The position numbers and the translations under genes are program-made. The notes beneath the pieces are model-generated. The model did not search any database. It saw only the letters and a list, made by a program, of their open reading frames with translations, and was not told where the DNA came from. From Haematococcus lacustris (Eukaryota > Chlorophyta > Chlorophyceae > Chlamydomonadales > Haematococcaceae): DNA of 64,000 bases. The stretch is from NCBI GenBank assembly GCA_030144725.1, contig JASKMD010000029.1, positions 8,636,184 to 8,700,183 of the forward strand, written 5' to 3'. This document shows positions 1-10,063 of the stretch, piece by piece. Within the stretch, counting starts at the first letter, position 1, and each line of letters starts with the position of its first letter.

Positions 1-290
1 GCCCTAGCCCCCCCCCTCCCAGCCCCCCTCCTCCCAGCCCACCCCCTCCCAGCCCTAGCCCACCCCCTCCCAGCCCCCCTCCTCCCAGCCCACCCCCTCC
101 CAGCCCACCCCCTCCCAGCCCCAGCCCACCCCCTCCCAGCCCTAGCCCACCCCCTCCCAGCCCCCCTCCTCCCAGTCCCCCCCCTCCCAGCCCCCCCCCT
201 CCCAGCCCCAGCCCCCCCCCTCCCAGTCCTAGCCCCCCCCCTCCCAGCCCCCCTTCTCCCAGCCCACCCCCTCCCAGCCCAAGCTGTCCC
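1..290. repeat. C-rich minisatellite
   Basis: Imperfect 10-25-bp units built from CCCCCTCCCAGCCC with CCTAGCCCA and CCTCCT variants run from the window edge to about 290. The stretch could be the intron, or a Pro/Ser-rich linker, just upstream of the Hint gene. All forward frames give Pro/Ala/Ser/Leu low complexity, so coding status cannot be decided. The same kind of sequence recurs at 29915-30850 and 35885-36450. Confidence 0.8.
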
Positions 291-369
291 GACCCCTGTG
301 CTGATCCCACATGCACCACATGCCCATATGGTGGCACCATTGGCTCATGTAGCTGCACTTGCTTCCCAG

Positions 370-3043
370 CTGCCGCCCGCTTGCGAGTGCTGGCCACTGC
401 CTGCCCTGGAGAAAGCTGCACCGTGGACCCTGCTGACGCTGCCATGGCAGCTGCCAAGGGAGGCAGCAACTGGCAGGACACGGCGCTGGAGGACCTGCTC
501 ATTGGTGAGGGGTGGGCCGCCCCTGATGCCTCACTGTCAGCCCCGCCCTACAGCCTCCACCTGCTGCCTCCTGCTGCCACATCACAGCCAAACCTTGCAT
601 TTGCCTCTTAAAGCCACACACGATGGCATGTAGGACGACGGCGGGGATGATTTGCCCCAGAGACACGATGCCATGCATGCAGATAGACTGCCATTGTGCC
701 CTGCCACTTATGGCCCATGAGGCTGCAGGGATCCTTCGTAGCTTAGGCCACAATGCCATGCATGCCGCAAGGTAAGGCTCCCCTCATAGCTTGGAGCACA
801 CGCCTTCTCTTGTTTATGTGCAAAATGTCTCTACTTGCAAAATGTTACTTAGCAAATTGCAAGGAAGTTTCCAAAGCTAAGCGAGTTGTGACGGGGATGG
901 ATTGCTACCAGTGGCGCCTGCCACCGCCTAAGCCTGTGCTGGTGCTGGCAGTCGACGCGCGTGGCTGCACCCCCGTCGCTACAACCATGGCCTGTCTGGC
1001 CCTGGGCTGGCGCAGGCGACGCGGTGGAGTGCCTGGTGCCAGTGGGCCAGGGTCACGTGGACGCGCTGGGCGGCCGCCACAACACCGCGTACCAGCTGGA
1101 CGTGTGCCGCGTCTACTATTACGTGAGTCTGGCCAGGGGCCCTCCAGCAGGCCAAGGGAAGAAACCAAAGCCAGTCAAGGGATGAATCATGTCCATTCTT
1201 GCCAGTGCTTGCAGTGTCGAGGCAGTGGCTCATGGCCTGACCAGCTGTCCAGGCTGACCAGCTGCCCCTGCTGGTGCCTGCCCCTGTGCAGTCCCATGCT
1301 GTGAGGGCAATGCGCCCCATGGTGCAGCTCACCTACACGCGGGCTGATGGCAGCAACGGCTCCCTGGAGGCCACCCCACACCACACCTTCTTTGTCCCAG
1401 ACCGCCCAGTGGCGCTGCAGCGGGACAGCACAGCACAGCACACCCCGGGCCCTCACCCGGCCCACCTGCAGCTTCCTCAAGCTGCTGCAGTCAGGGCCGC
1501 CCCACAGCCAAGTGCTGAGCTGCTCAGTGGCCGCGCTGCTGATGTGGTGAGGGCAGGGGCACTGGCGGGGGCTGCTGAGCCTAATCAACCCCAGGTGCTG
1601 CATGTGGCCGGCAGCTGGACCACGTTTAGGCAGGTGCGGGTGGGCGACCTGGCCCTGCTCCGTGAGCCCCTCACCAGCCAGCTGTACACCGCCGTCATCA
1701 CCCACACTGCCAGGTGAGGGCCCTCCACCCCTAACTGCCCACCTCGCCCTTGATATAGCTCTTCTACCGCTAGGAGTTGCATGTGATGTCGGATGATTGT
1801 TTTGCTCGTGATATCAAACCGTTCTTCATAGTCAAAAAGACGAGGTCAAGAGTTCCAGCCACTTTTTATGAACGTGAGTGCCCTCTTCACCTATGCCTGC
1901 CTGCTTGCCCCCCTTGCTCATGCTCACCCTGGGCCCCTGCACCCCCGGCACCCCCTGACCTCACCCCCCGTTGCCCCTCGCACCGTCACCACCTGACCCC
2001 CCCCCCCCACCTGACCTGGCACCCCCACCTGACCTGCCACTGTCACTACCTGACCTCATCCCCGTTGCCCCTCCCTTGCTGGCTGCAGTGTGGAGAGGTA
2101 CGGGAACCTGAACCCGTTGCTGACCAAGCAGGGCATCCTGGTTCTCGAGGGGGCGGTGGTGCCCTGTGGCACCTTCACCCACAACACCCTCATGTACAGT
2201 GCGTACGAGGCGGCCTTCCTGCAGCACATGGCAGCAACGGGCCAGGCCACCAACACACTCATGTCCAATGCTCACATCAGAGCAGGGGCCCATGCTGCTC
2301 CGCGCAACATATCGCTGCTGTCGGGCTGGCCCGAGCAGGTTGTGGGTCAGCAGGGCAGCAGCCTGTACAGCTCCCTAGCCCTGGCCCAGGGCAGTCAGGC
2401 AGTAGCGCACCCTGCCATTCTGCCGACCTCGCCCGGTCTGCCCCTGACGACCCTGACCGCACTGGATGCCCTGGACGCCCACGGGCCCCCGCCCGCACCT
2501 GAGCTGCTGCCCCTGTGGCGCCGCTGTCTGGAGCACTCCGCACTGGGCACTCCGCACTGGGCACTGTCGCCTGACCTCGCTCACTTCTGGCTCCATGCCG
2601 CCCCCCACCCCCATGCTACACCCTTGCTGTCCATGCAGTCGAGGCGCAGCAACAGCAGTGCAGCAGGGGCTGGTGACCAGCTGGGCCTGGGTGCCCCGGA
2701 CGCTGTCCTGGATCTGCACCGTGTTGCGCCCGCCCTGCAGCCCTGGCTGCGCCTGCTGCTGGCCAACGGCTGCACACAGCTGGGCATGCGGCTGGGGGAC
2801 GCGCCGCAGCTGTCATCCATGGTGGCCCTCAGCCAGGCGGTGGCGGGGCAGCAGGGCCCGCTGGACCTGGCCAGGCTACGTGGGCTGCTGGGCGGGCTGC
2901 ATGCTGCAGCTGGCTACCAGCCAGGCCAGGGCTACACCGGGCTCAGCAGCAGCAGTCAGCCCTTCTCACTGCTGGACGTCATTGCGGCCGTGGTGGCCAG
3001 CGGCAAGGTTAAGGGCACGGCACCAGGGGTAGCTGAGATGTGA
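370..3043 (+). CDS. Hint (Hedgehog/intein-type) autoprocessing domain protein, 5' end uncertain
   Basis: Four exons join in phase: 370-504, 1016-1122, 1292-1713 and 2089-3043 (stop at 3041). The joined protein shows the Hint fold signature in order: a Cys-containing N-terminal block (ACPGESCTV; candidate nucleophile Cys at 402 or 417), then ALEDLLIGDAVEC across the first splice, the block-B motif TPHHTFFV (TxxH) near 1370, the QVRVGDLALL block near 1635, and RYGNLNPLLTKQGILVLEGA at 2093, which matches the GxxNPLTxxGxxVVDGV strand of Hedgehog Hog domains. In known families Hint domains cleave their own backbone by an N-S acyl shift. A C-terminal extension of about 280 residues (2200-3040) is not recognised. 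Exon 3 may hide a short intron (about 1547-1593). The true start probably lies left of the window or within the C-rich tract. Confidence 0.72.
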
Positions 3044-3639
3044 GCCATGTAGCGTTGCGCCCCTAGCCCTTAACCACCCTCAAACCCTGCCCTCCTGATT
3101 GATGTGGCGTGGCTGGCAGCCAGCAACTGGGCGCTGGCAACAGCAACAAGGGCTGGGCCAGAACTGGTGCACCCCTACATCAGCTGGGCAGGGCGTGACA
3201 AAGCCCTGATACTAACTTCTATGCCTCAAAGGCTGCCTCAATGGTGGGACACAGCACAGCAGAGCCAGGGCCCTCATCTAGCCCACATGCAGCTTCCTAA
3301 ACGTACTGCAGCCAAGGCCACCCAGGGGCCAGGGGCACAGCGCCCTACCAGCGGTCAGCTCCACTGCCTGCCAGTCACAGTGGGGGTGGTTTATTCATGC
3401 TGCAATTCACAGGGTTCATTCAGCCTGGGTGTGGTGCCCATTCCGCATAAGGTAACAAAGTGTTCGAACTCCATTCATTGCTTCAGGTTGCCCCATACGC
3501 CTGGGTTGGTATTGCTGTATTGCCCATGGTTGCTTTTTTCATCTAGTAGTCTGTCTTCATCTACAAGTCTATGTGGTGGGGTGTATGGCTACAGCAAGCA
3601 TCAGTACATGGTGATGCGGTAGTGTACAACTGAGTGTTG
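3044..3639. other. intergenic, no gene recognised
   Basis: This follows the Hint gene stop. An open frame at 3104-3622 has no recognisable domain and unremarkable composition. I see nothing supportable here. Confidence 0.5.
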
Positions 3640-3965
3640 ATTCACTATTCAGTCTTCTACCCAAAAAGTCATCCTCGGTGATGCATGGAGCCGTCGTGTA
3701 AGCAAAGGTCTTGTTTCCGACTTGCCTCACAATGGTGACTGCGGCGTTCGTCACTAGAGTCAGTGTTTTGTTGCTGTTGACATGTAGCATGGCTCGCCTG
3801 CCAGTGACCCCTGGTGGCTTGGGTAGTCCCTGGTAGGCCTGCAGCACTACCTTGGCACCCCACCCACCTCCCTTGATAATGATGTTGTTGCAGAACCTTC
3901 ACTAGCCGTGAGACTGAGCCCCAATGGTGCATGGAAGAGACACACCTTTTGCCAGTCTTAATCAT
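3640..3965 (-). pseudogene. Fanzor-like nuclease relic, RuvC-II region fragment
   Basis: Read on the minus strand from about 3900, the translation contains GGGWGAKVVLQA followed by GRRAMLHVNSNKTLTLVTN. It lines up with the GGWGAKAVLQAC...VVTVDEFRTSRVSS segment of the intact element at 6601-10024. The glutamate of DEFRTS is replaced (HVNSNKT), and no other domain of the protein is present. This is a diverged and truncated copy of a different subfamily member. A tandem TTAATCATTAAG motif lies at its upstream edge (3955-3990). Confidence 0.5.
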
Positions 3966-4400
3966 TAAGTTAAGTTAATCATTAAGTTAATCATCAAGAT
4001 AACTAGGGCAGTGGGCCCGTCCCACATCGGACGGGCAGCAGGCAACATATGTATGTGCGGCCTCCGGCCGCACCACATTTATCTAACAACCAGCCCGATA
4101 GACAGCCGGCCAAGCAAGCCCGCATGCAGCCAAACAAAACTATGCACGTCCAAGTCCACTTGCAATGTGTGTGATAATGATGTTCGCATGCTTGCATGAT
4201 GCCCGCTTTGCATCCCTGGCATCTGAAAAATGTGTGTGAGCATGATGTCCAGTTATCACTTCTGCAGTGTTACATGTGATGGCTGGTTTTGTGCACCGCT
4301 GGCCTTCAAGTGTGCCATCAACACCCTAATGGAACTCCTTCCGCTTCCAGCCTGCTGCCGCACCCAGTTGCATGCTCAAGCTGTTGCCTCCTGCTTTAGT
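3966..4400. other. intergenic, no gene recognised
   Basis: A short A+T-richer stretch with small direct repeats (TTAATCATTAAG, 3957-3990). No supported gene. Confidence 0.4.
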
Positions 4401-4404
4401 TCAT

Positions 4405-5560
4405 AAGTTTGCTGCCGCTGCCCCTGCCGCTGCTGCCGCTGCTGCCGCTGCTGCCGCTGCTGCCGCTGCTGCCGCTGCTGCCGCTGCTGCCACTGCTACC
4501 ACTGTTGCCGCTGCCCTTGCTGCCCCTGCCGCTGCTGCTGCCCCTGCCGCCGCTGCTGCCCCTGCCGCCGCTGCTGCCCCTGCCGCCGCTGCTGCCCCTG
4601 CTGCTGCTGCTGCCCCTGCTGCTACTGCTGCCCCTGCTGCTGCTGCCCTTGCTGCTGCTGCCCCTGCTACTGCTGCCCCTGCTACTGCTGCCCCTGCTGC
4701 TGCCGCTGCCCAAGCTGCTGCTGCCCCTGCTGCTGGTGCCCCTGCTGCTGCTGCCCCTGCTGCCCCTGCTGCTGCCCTTGCTGCTGCTGCCGCTGCTGGT
4801 GCCCCTTCTGCTGCCGCCGCCTCCCCTGCCGCCGCTGCCGCTGCTGCTGTTGCTCCTGATGCTGCTGCTGCCCCTGCTGCTGCTGCCCCTGCTACTGCTG
4901 TCCCTGCTGCTGCTGCCGCTGTTGCCACTGCTGCCGCTGCTGCTGCCCCTGCTACCCCTGCCCCTGCTGCTGGTGCCCCTGCTGCTGCTGCTGCCCCTGC
5001 AGCTTCTGCCCCTGCTGCCCCTGCTGCCCCTGCTGCTCCTGCCCCTGCTGCTGCTGCCCCTGCTGCTGCTGCCCCTGCTACTGCTGCCCCTGCTGCTGCT
5101 GCCCCTGCTGCTGCTGCCCCTGCTACTGCTACTGCTGCTCCTGATGCTGCTGCTGCCCCTGCTGCTGCTGCCCCTGCTACTGCTGCCCCTGCTGCTGCTG
5201 ATGATGATGCCGCTGCTGCTGCCCCTGCTGCTGCCGCCGCCGCCGCTGCCGCTGATGCCGCTGATGCCGCTGCCGCTGCTGCCGCTGCTGCCGCTGCTGC
5301 CACTGCTGCCGCTGCCCCTGCTGCTGGTGCCCCTGCTGCGGCTGTCCCTGCTGCTGCTGCCCCTGCTGCCCTTGCTGCTGCTGCTGCCGCCGCTGCTGCC
5401 CCTGCTTCTACTGCCCCTGCTGCCCCTGCTGCTGCTGCCCCTGCTGCCCCTGCTACTGCTGCTGCTGCTCCTGATGCTGCCCCTGCAGGTGCTGCCCCTG
5501 CTACTGCTGCCCCTGCTGCTGCTGCCCCTGCTACTGCTGCTGCTGCCCTGCTGCTAGCCT
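4405..5560. repeat. 1.15-kb GCTGCC / CTGCTGCCC trinucleotide-type repeat
   Basis: Nearly pure runs of GCTGCC, CTGCTGCCC and CCTGCTACTG variants. Two plus frames and one minus frame stay open throughout: Ala/Pro on plus (4372-5562), Leu/Pro on plus (4409-5557) and Ala/Gly on minus (4401-5642). Openness in several frames follows from the absence of stop-forming triplets in the motif, so it is not evidence of coding. It could sit inside an exon encoding an Ala/Pro-rich linker, but the flanks show no recognisable domain. Confidence 0.85.
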
Positions 5561-6224
5561 GACTGCTTTTCGGGGCTAGACACCTGCCATCAGGTGCATT
5601 GGGGACGTGAGGCTCCCTCGCGCTGAAGCAGAGGCTGAACATGTTTTACCGCATAGGCAGTGCGCAAGGTTGACGTGCACGCCACGCACGACACGGCCAA
5701 GCGCCGCATCCGTGAGCATCTACATTTACACATAAAATACTCAAGGGAGCTGGCAGCCAGTGCGAGCGAAGGGAACAGGTGGAGAGCAGCCGCAAACACC
5801 AGGCATTGAGACCGGGGCTGTACTCCGCAGGGGTAGGGTGTCTTTGTTTGACTGGACTGTCGGTTGACGGGCCGGCCAGACCATTCAAAACGAAACATCG
5901 CGAATAGACGCGCTGGCCTCCACATTACCAGACCCACTACTCATCTCTATTTTTAAGGCCTCCAATTTTCAGAACGACTTTTGATCTTACCGCACAGTGA
6001 CTCGCGCTCGGATTCCTCGATGTACTATGCGGTGGAAAAGTTTTGCGATGTCGCACGCAGAATCGCAGGCCATTCCGAGCACATTTTTCATCTTGCTCCC
6101 TTACAATTTTTATATGTAGATGACATGGAGCCGAGACGCCCTGTTAGCGCGGGACTCACTGCTTTTCTTCACCATCTACGCTCTGCCCTTTCACCATCTA
6201 CCCTCTGCTGCCCTACCCAGCACA
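5561..6224. other. no gene recognised; one possible isolated exon
   Basis: A phrase reading VRKVDVHATHDTAKRRIREH on the plus strand (from about 5661, after an AG) looks exon-like but has no partner exon that I can join. From 5930 to 6130 the sequence is A+T-rich and may be regulatory or untranslated. Confidence 0.3.
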
Positions 6225-6276
6225 TCTTGCCCTTCATCGCGCTCTGTAGTCGACTTACATTGGCAACTATCTTCAA
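6225..6276. repeat. 52-bp direct repeat of the Fanzor gene 5' end (with 10012-10063)
   Basis: 6225-6276 is identical to 10012-10063. The repeated block contains the first four codons (minus strand, MKGK) and the adjacent 5' leader of the Fanzor-like gene. Here it stands alone downstream of that gene, so it looks like the stump of a second, otherwise deleted element arranged head-to-tail with the intact one. It is preceded by CCCTACCCAGCAC (6211-6223), a 13-mer also found at both borders of the intact element. Confidence 0.75.
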
Positions 6277-6405
6277 ACTATGGCAAAACCAACTATGGCT
6301 ATGGCTATGGCAACTATGGCAAAAACAGGAAAATCAGGAAACAAACTGGGTAAACCCTGCAGCAGACGAAAGCAGGAAACGGCAAAAACAGTCCAAGGCC
6401 CTACC

Positions 6406-6600
6406 CAGCACAGTTGTTCCCCCTACTATTACTACAGGGCAGGGGCTGTGTTATCTGTTGTCCGATCTGTTTGCATGCAGCAAGCATCCGGTACCACTAC
6501 GTGATTCACTACCCCAACCCGCTTGCGAAGGCTGGGCAATCTATGATGGCATGAACACATGCTCTGATGTAGGCACACATACACACGCGGTGCACACGTG
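6406..6600 (-). ncRNA. conserved right end of Fanzor element, candidate guide (omega) RNA region
   Basis: This non-coding block starts at the stop codon of the Fanzor-like gene and runs to CAGCACA at about 6406. It is conserved in two other copies (13760-13970 and 18254-18460), with shared blocks such as GGGGCTGTGTTATCTG, CGGTACCA and ACACATGCTCTGATG, although the coding parts of those copies are broken. In TnpB/Fanzor systems the guide RNA comes from the 3' end of the open reading frame plus the element's right end. Position and conservation fit that role. The RNA itself is an inference. Confidence 0.45.
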
Positions 6601-9600
6601 CTACTGTGCTACTGGCTGCTGGGCTTGGGCCTTGGGGGCTCGCTCTCTCAGCATCTTGAAGCCCAGTGCTGGGTATTCCTTGCCCTTGGCTGGAAGTCTT
6701 CCTCGGTGTTGCCACCTGCACAGCTCCAGTGGGCGCCACTTGCTCTCCCCTGCCCGCTGGAGGTTGAGGGCTGCGTTGCAGTCCCTGTCCACCCATTTGC
6801 CCAGCTTCCCAGGGGTGGCCTGGGCCAGCCAAGGGCACCACATGAGGCCCCGCACTGGCGCCTCAAACCGCTTGCTCCAGGCTGACCGCAACAAGCGGTC
6901 CTGTACCTGACCTGGCTTGGGCTTCCAGCCTTCAAGCCTGGTGGGCTTGCTGCTGTCCAGCTCCTCCTCACAGGGCTGGGGGCTGTTCAGGATTGAGCTG
7001 ACCCTGCTGGTGCGGAACTCATCCACTGTCACCACCTTGCCTGGCACCCTGTCTGTTGGCTTGCCGCTGTTGGCCCTCTCCACCACCTTGCGGCAGGCCT
7101 GTAGCACAGCCTTGGCCCCCCACCCACCCCGGGTGCCAATGCCTGCGTTGCCAAAGAACACCACCAGCTGCTTGCGGGTGCCCCACTCCTGCTGGGACAC
7201 GCTGGCTGCCTCCTCCTCCAACTGCATGGCACACAAGACACACAATGCGCAATGACATCCTTGGCAGAACTGGGGACATGGGCACCTAGCAGGTCACATG
7301 TGGGGAGGTCCTCATCATCTGGTCCTGCCCCTTCCCCCCTACCCTTGGGCACTCCCACCTTCATGAAGTAGCGCTCCAGGACCTTCTCCTGCGCGCCATG
7401 CAGCCTCATCCTTTGCTCTGCCCACTTGGGATGCAGGTACTCCCCCCACACTGCATCCCAGGTGGCCAGGGTGACGGCCACATGCCGCTGGATGGCCACA
7501 AGGGAGGTGCCTGCTGGGGTGGCTGATGCCAGGTGCTGCAACTCCAGCTTGATGTTGTCATTCCACCGCTGAGAGTTGTGTCGAGCCTGGATCAGGCCGC
7601 TGTCATGCTGCACCTGGCTCCTTGTCAGCTTGCTGCTGTAGAAGCCTTGCAGTAGGCCATCTGCATGCCACATCCCTGAAGCTGCGCTGACTGCCTGGAT
7701 GGCCCCAGGGTCCAGCCCCATGCCCATTTGAGTGGCTGGGTCAAACAGGAACGCCCGCTCGTCAGCCAGGCCGCTACCTATGTCAGCTGGAGTGCGCTTG
7801 TTGTTACTGCTGCTGTCAGAAGGGTCTTCAACTGCTTGGCTGCTGTCAGAAGGGTCTGCTGCTGCTGGGCTGCTGCCAGAGGGGCCAGGAGGGTCTGCTG
7901 CTGGGCTGCTGCCAGAGGGGTCTGCTGCTGGGCCGGCTGCTACGCTGCTGCCAGAGGGGTCTGCTGCTGGGCTGCTGCCAGAGGGGTCTGCTGCTGGGCC
8001 GGCTGCTGGGCTGCTGCCAGAGGGGTCTGCTGCTTGGCTGCTGCCAGAGGGGTCTGCTGCTGGGCCGGCTGCTAGGCTGCTGCCAGAGGGGCCAGGGGGG
8101 GTGTAGTCCAGTGGGCGTGTGTATTGCACGCACACACTGACCCCATCTGTCAGGATTCGCCTATCAAACACAAACCCCCGGTTGGCGAGCTTCCCTACTT
8201 TGAACACTCTGTCCCAGTGACTATAGGCAGCATGCTCAGCCTCAAAGGCTGCAGCTGTGGCTGTGGTCAGGCCTAGCTGGCTGCACACCCCATGCAAGAC
8301 CCTGGTACCTATCTCGATGAAGTAAGTACCTGACCCTGCCATGGGGGTGAGGATGAAGGGTGGAGGGCAGTGTGGACCCCGAGGACCCTTGCCCCTGTCC
8401 TTGCCCTTGCCCTTGCCCTTGCCCTTGCCCTTGCCCCTGCCCTTGCCCTTGCCCTTGCCCTTGCCCCTGCCCTTGCCTTCGACTGCTGGGGGGTTAGGGT
8501 CCTGCCACTCCTCAAGGCACCGGTTGACGTAGATGGCGTACAAGATTCGCCGGTGCAGCGGCAGCTTGGTGATGGCCGGCGGCGCATCAGGGTCCTCTGG
8601 CTCCTCTGAGTCTGCTGGGGCTGCTGCCTCCTCCACATCCTCCAGCACACCGGTCAGCACATGCCGGTGGTAGGCCATGCGCTCTTGCCACTCAGGGCTC
8701 TCCAGCGGGGTGTCACGCAGCTCGGAGCTGCTGTAGTTGAGGCCATACTGGCACACCACACGCACAAACAGCTTGGCCACCTCGAGGGTGATGCCGTACT
8801 TGGAGCGAGCTGCCTTGGCCCATAGCTTGACATAACGCTCTGCATAGCAACGCGTGAGCACAACATGCATCATGTATCGTGCATGAGCCCATACATGAGG
8901 AATAACAAGCATACTTGAGCATACTTGGACATACTTGGACATACTTGGCATATAGGACACAGTTGTGAGTTGTATTGGCCGCCCCTCTTACCGGGGTTGG
9001 CGAACATCTCCTGCGTGCTGACAGCCATTTGCTTGGCAAGGTGGCCGATGGTGTTGGAGTCACCCAACAGTTCTGTCTTGTCAAGCTCCACCAGCTTTGC
9101 TGTGATGGCTGCGTTGTCTGGGTCAGCAAAGAAGGCCTTGGGGATGGGGCGCAGGTTCTGCCGGTGTGCGGGGCCGCGCATCATCTGCTTCCAGCCTGAC
9201 AGCTCGCTGGGTGAGGCGAACTCCGCAGTCCAGTCCTGGACGTTGTGGGCTGCCAGTGGGTCTAGGATGTTGAGGGGTTGGGGAGGGACTGGGGCAGGGG
9301 GGAGGGGGCGCCTGCTGGCCAGCCTGCTGCTGCTGCGCTCCTGCAGCTTGGGCTGCCATGCAGGCTGGGCTGGGCCTGTTGCTGGACCTGATGCAAGGCT
9401 GCCAGGGAGAGGGTCCAGGGGGGCTGCACCCTGGGCTGGAGGAGGCTGCACCGAGGGAGGGGGGGGGGCAGGATGGAAGCCTGGGGTAGGAGGCCCCACC
9501 AGGCATTTGGCCAGCAGCACCAGGACCGCTAGGGACGTGAGTTTGCGCTGCTTGTGGTGGATGCCCATCCTCAGCCTGATGTGCGCCACAATCTTGTTTT

Positions 9601-10024
9601 TGACTGCATTACGGCCCCTGCAAAGCAACACACACACGCACGCTATCATTCGCTATTATATCATTCGCATTGCTATCCAGTACAGGTGTCCCGGGACCCA
9701 GTTCAGATGCGGCGTTCGGCTGCGGATCCAGTACAGGTGTCCCGGGACCCAGTTCAGATGCGGTGCGGAGGAGGACCCAGATGCGGCGGAGGATGACCCG
9801 GATGCGGATGAAACAACCCACCTGATGAAGCCCTTCAGATAGCACTTGACGAACTGAATCCTCGACTTGGCCGCCTCCTTCTGTCTCTCCTTAAGCGCCC
9901 TCCCTTGTGGCGATACGGGGCCTACCCAGCCGAGGTCGTCAGGCTTGTCCTTGCGCTTTGGCTTAGGCTGCTTGGGGTTGGGCTGTTTGGGCCCATCCGC
10001 GCCCTTGCGCTTCTTGCCCTTCAT
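6601..10024 (-). CDS. Fanzor-like (eukaryotic TnpB-type) RuvC nuclease, intact four-exon gene
   Basis: Exons 10024-9822, 9617-8992, 8839-7359 and 7221-6601 join in phase with GT-AG borders and give 976 residues. The protein opens with a Lys-rich segment (MKGKKRKG...KPKRKDK) that looks like a nuclear localisation signal. Its middle has low-complexity linkers: a Pro-rich stretch (exon 2), a Gly-Lys run (8390-8482) and Ser/Pro/Ala-Asp repeats (7836-8095). The C-terminal third has a RuvC-type core: GMGLDPGAIQAVS (Asp653, RuvC-I), VVTVDEFRTSRVSS (Glu838) and WVDRDCNAALNLQR (Asp917, RuvC-III). The canonical RuvC-II Glu position reads VVFFGNAGIG, without Glu, while Glu838 lies about 45 residues downstream, as in the rearranged site reported for Fanzors. 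The zinc-finger cysteines after RTS are absent. Known relatives are RNA-guided DNA nucleases carried on transposons. Family assignment is strong for the core; activity is inferred. Confidence 0.78.
7836..8095 (-). repeat. coding minisatellite in Fanzor exon 3
   Basis: Repeats of 21-39 bp encode Pro-Ser-Gly-Ser-Ser plus Ala-Ala-(Gly-Pro-Ala-Ala)-Asp modules. All length changes preserve the reading frame of the Fanzor-like protein, which supports this being translated linker sequence. Confidence 0.8.
8390..8482 (-). repeat. hexanucleotide CTTGCC repeat encoding a Gly-Lys tract
   Basis: (CCCTTG)n with occasional CCCCTG encodes alternating Gly-Lys/Arg on the minus strand inside exon 3 of the Fanzor-like gene. 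The basic tract could bind nucleic acid or add to nuclear targeting. Confidence 0.85.
8895..8965. repeat. ATACTTGGAC tandem repeat in Fanzor intron 2
   Basis: Four to five copies of a 10-11-bp unit (ATACTTGGAC / ATACTTGAGC) lie inside the intron 8991-8840 of the Fanzor-like gene. Confidence 0.7.
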
Positions 10025-10063
10025 CGCGCTCTGTAGTCGACTTACATTGGCAACTATCTTCAA

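Noticed and set aside
1777..1875. Extra exon in Hint intron 3 (DIKPFFIVKKTRSRVPATFYE)
   Set aside because: It is exon-like in composition, but exons 1292-1713 and 2089-3043 already join in phase and continue the Hint motif order. Including it would interrupt the domain.
2190..2215. Intein C-terminal His-Asn junction (THN)
   Set aside because: THN follows the last Hint strand at a plausible distance, but no downstream Cys/Ser/Thr extein junction or host protein could be defined, so I keep only the Hint-domain call.
4372..5642. Poly-Ala proteins of about 400 residues on both strands
   Set aside because: Low-complexity artefact of the GCTGCC repeat, with no flanking domain to choose a frame.
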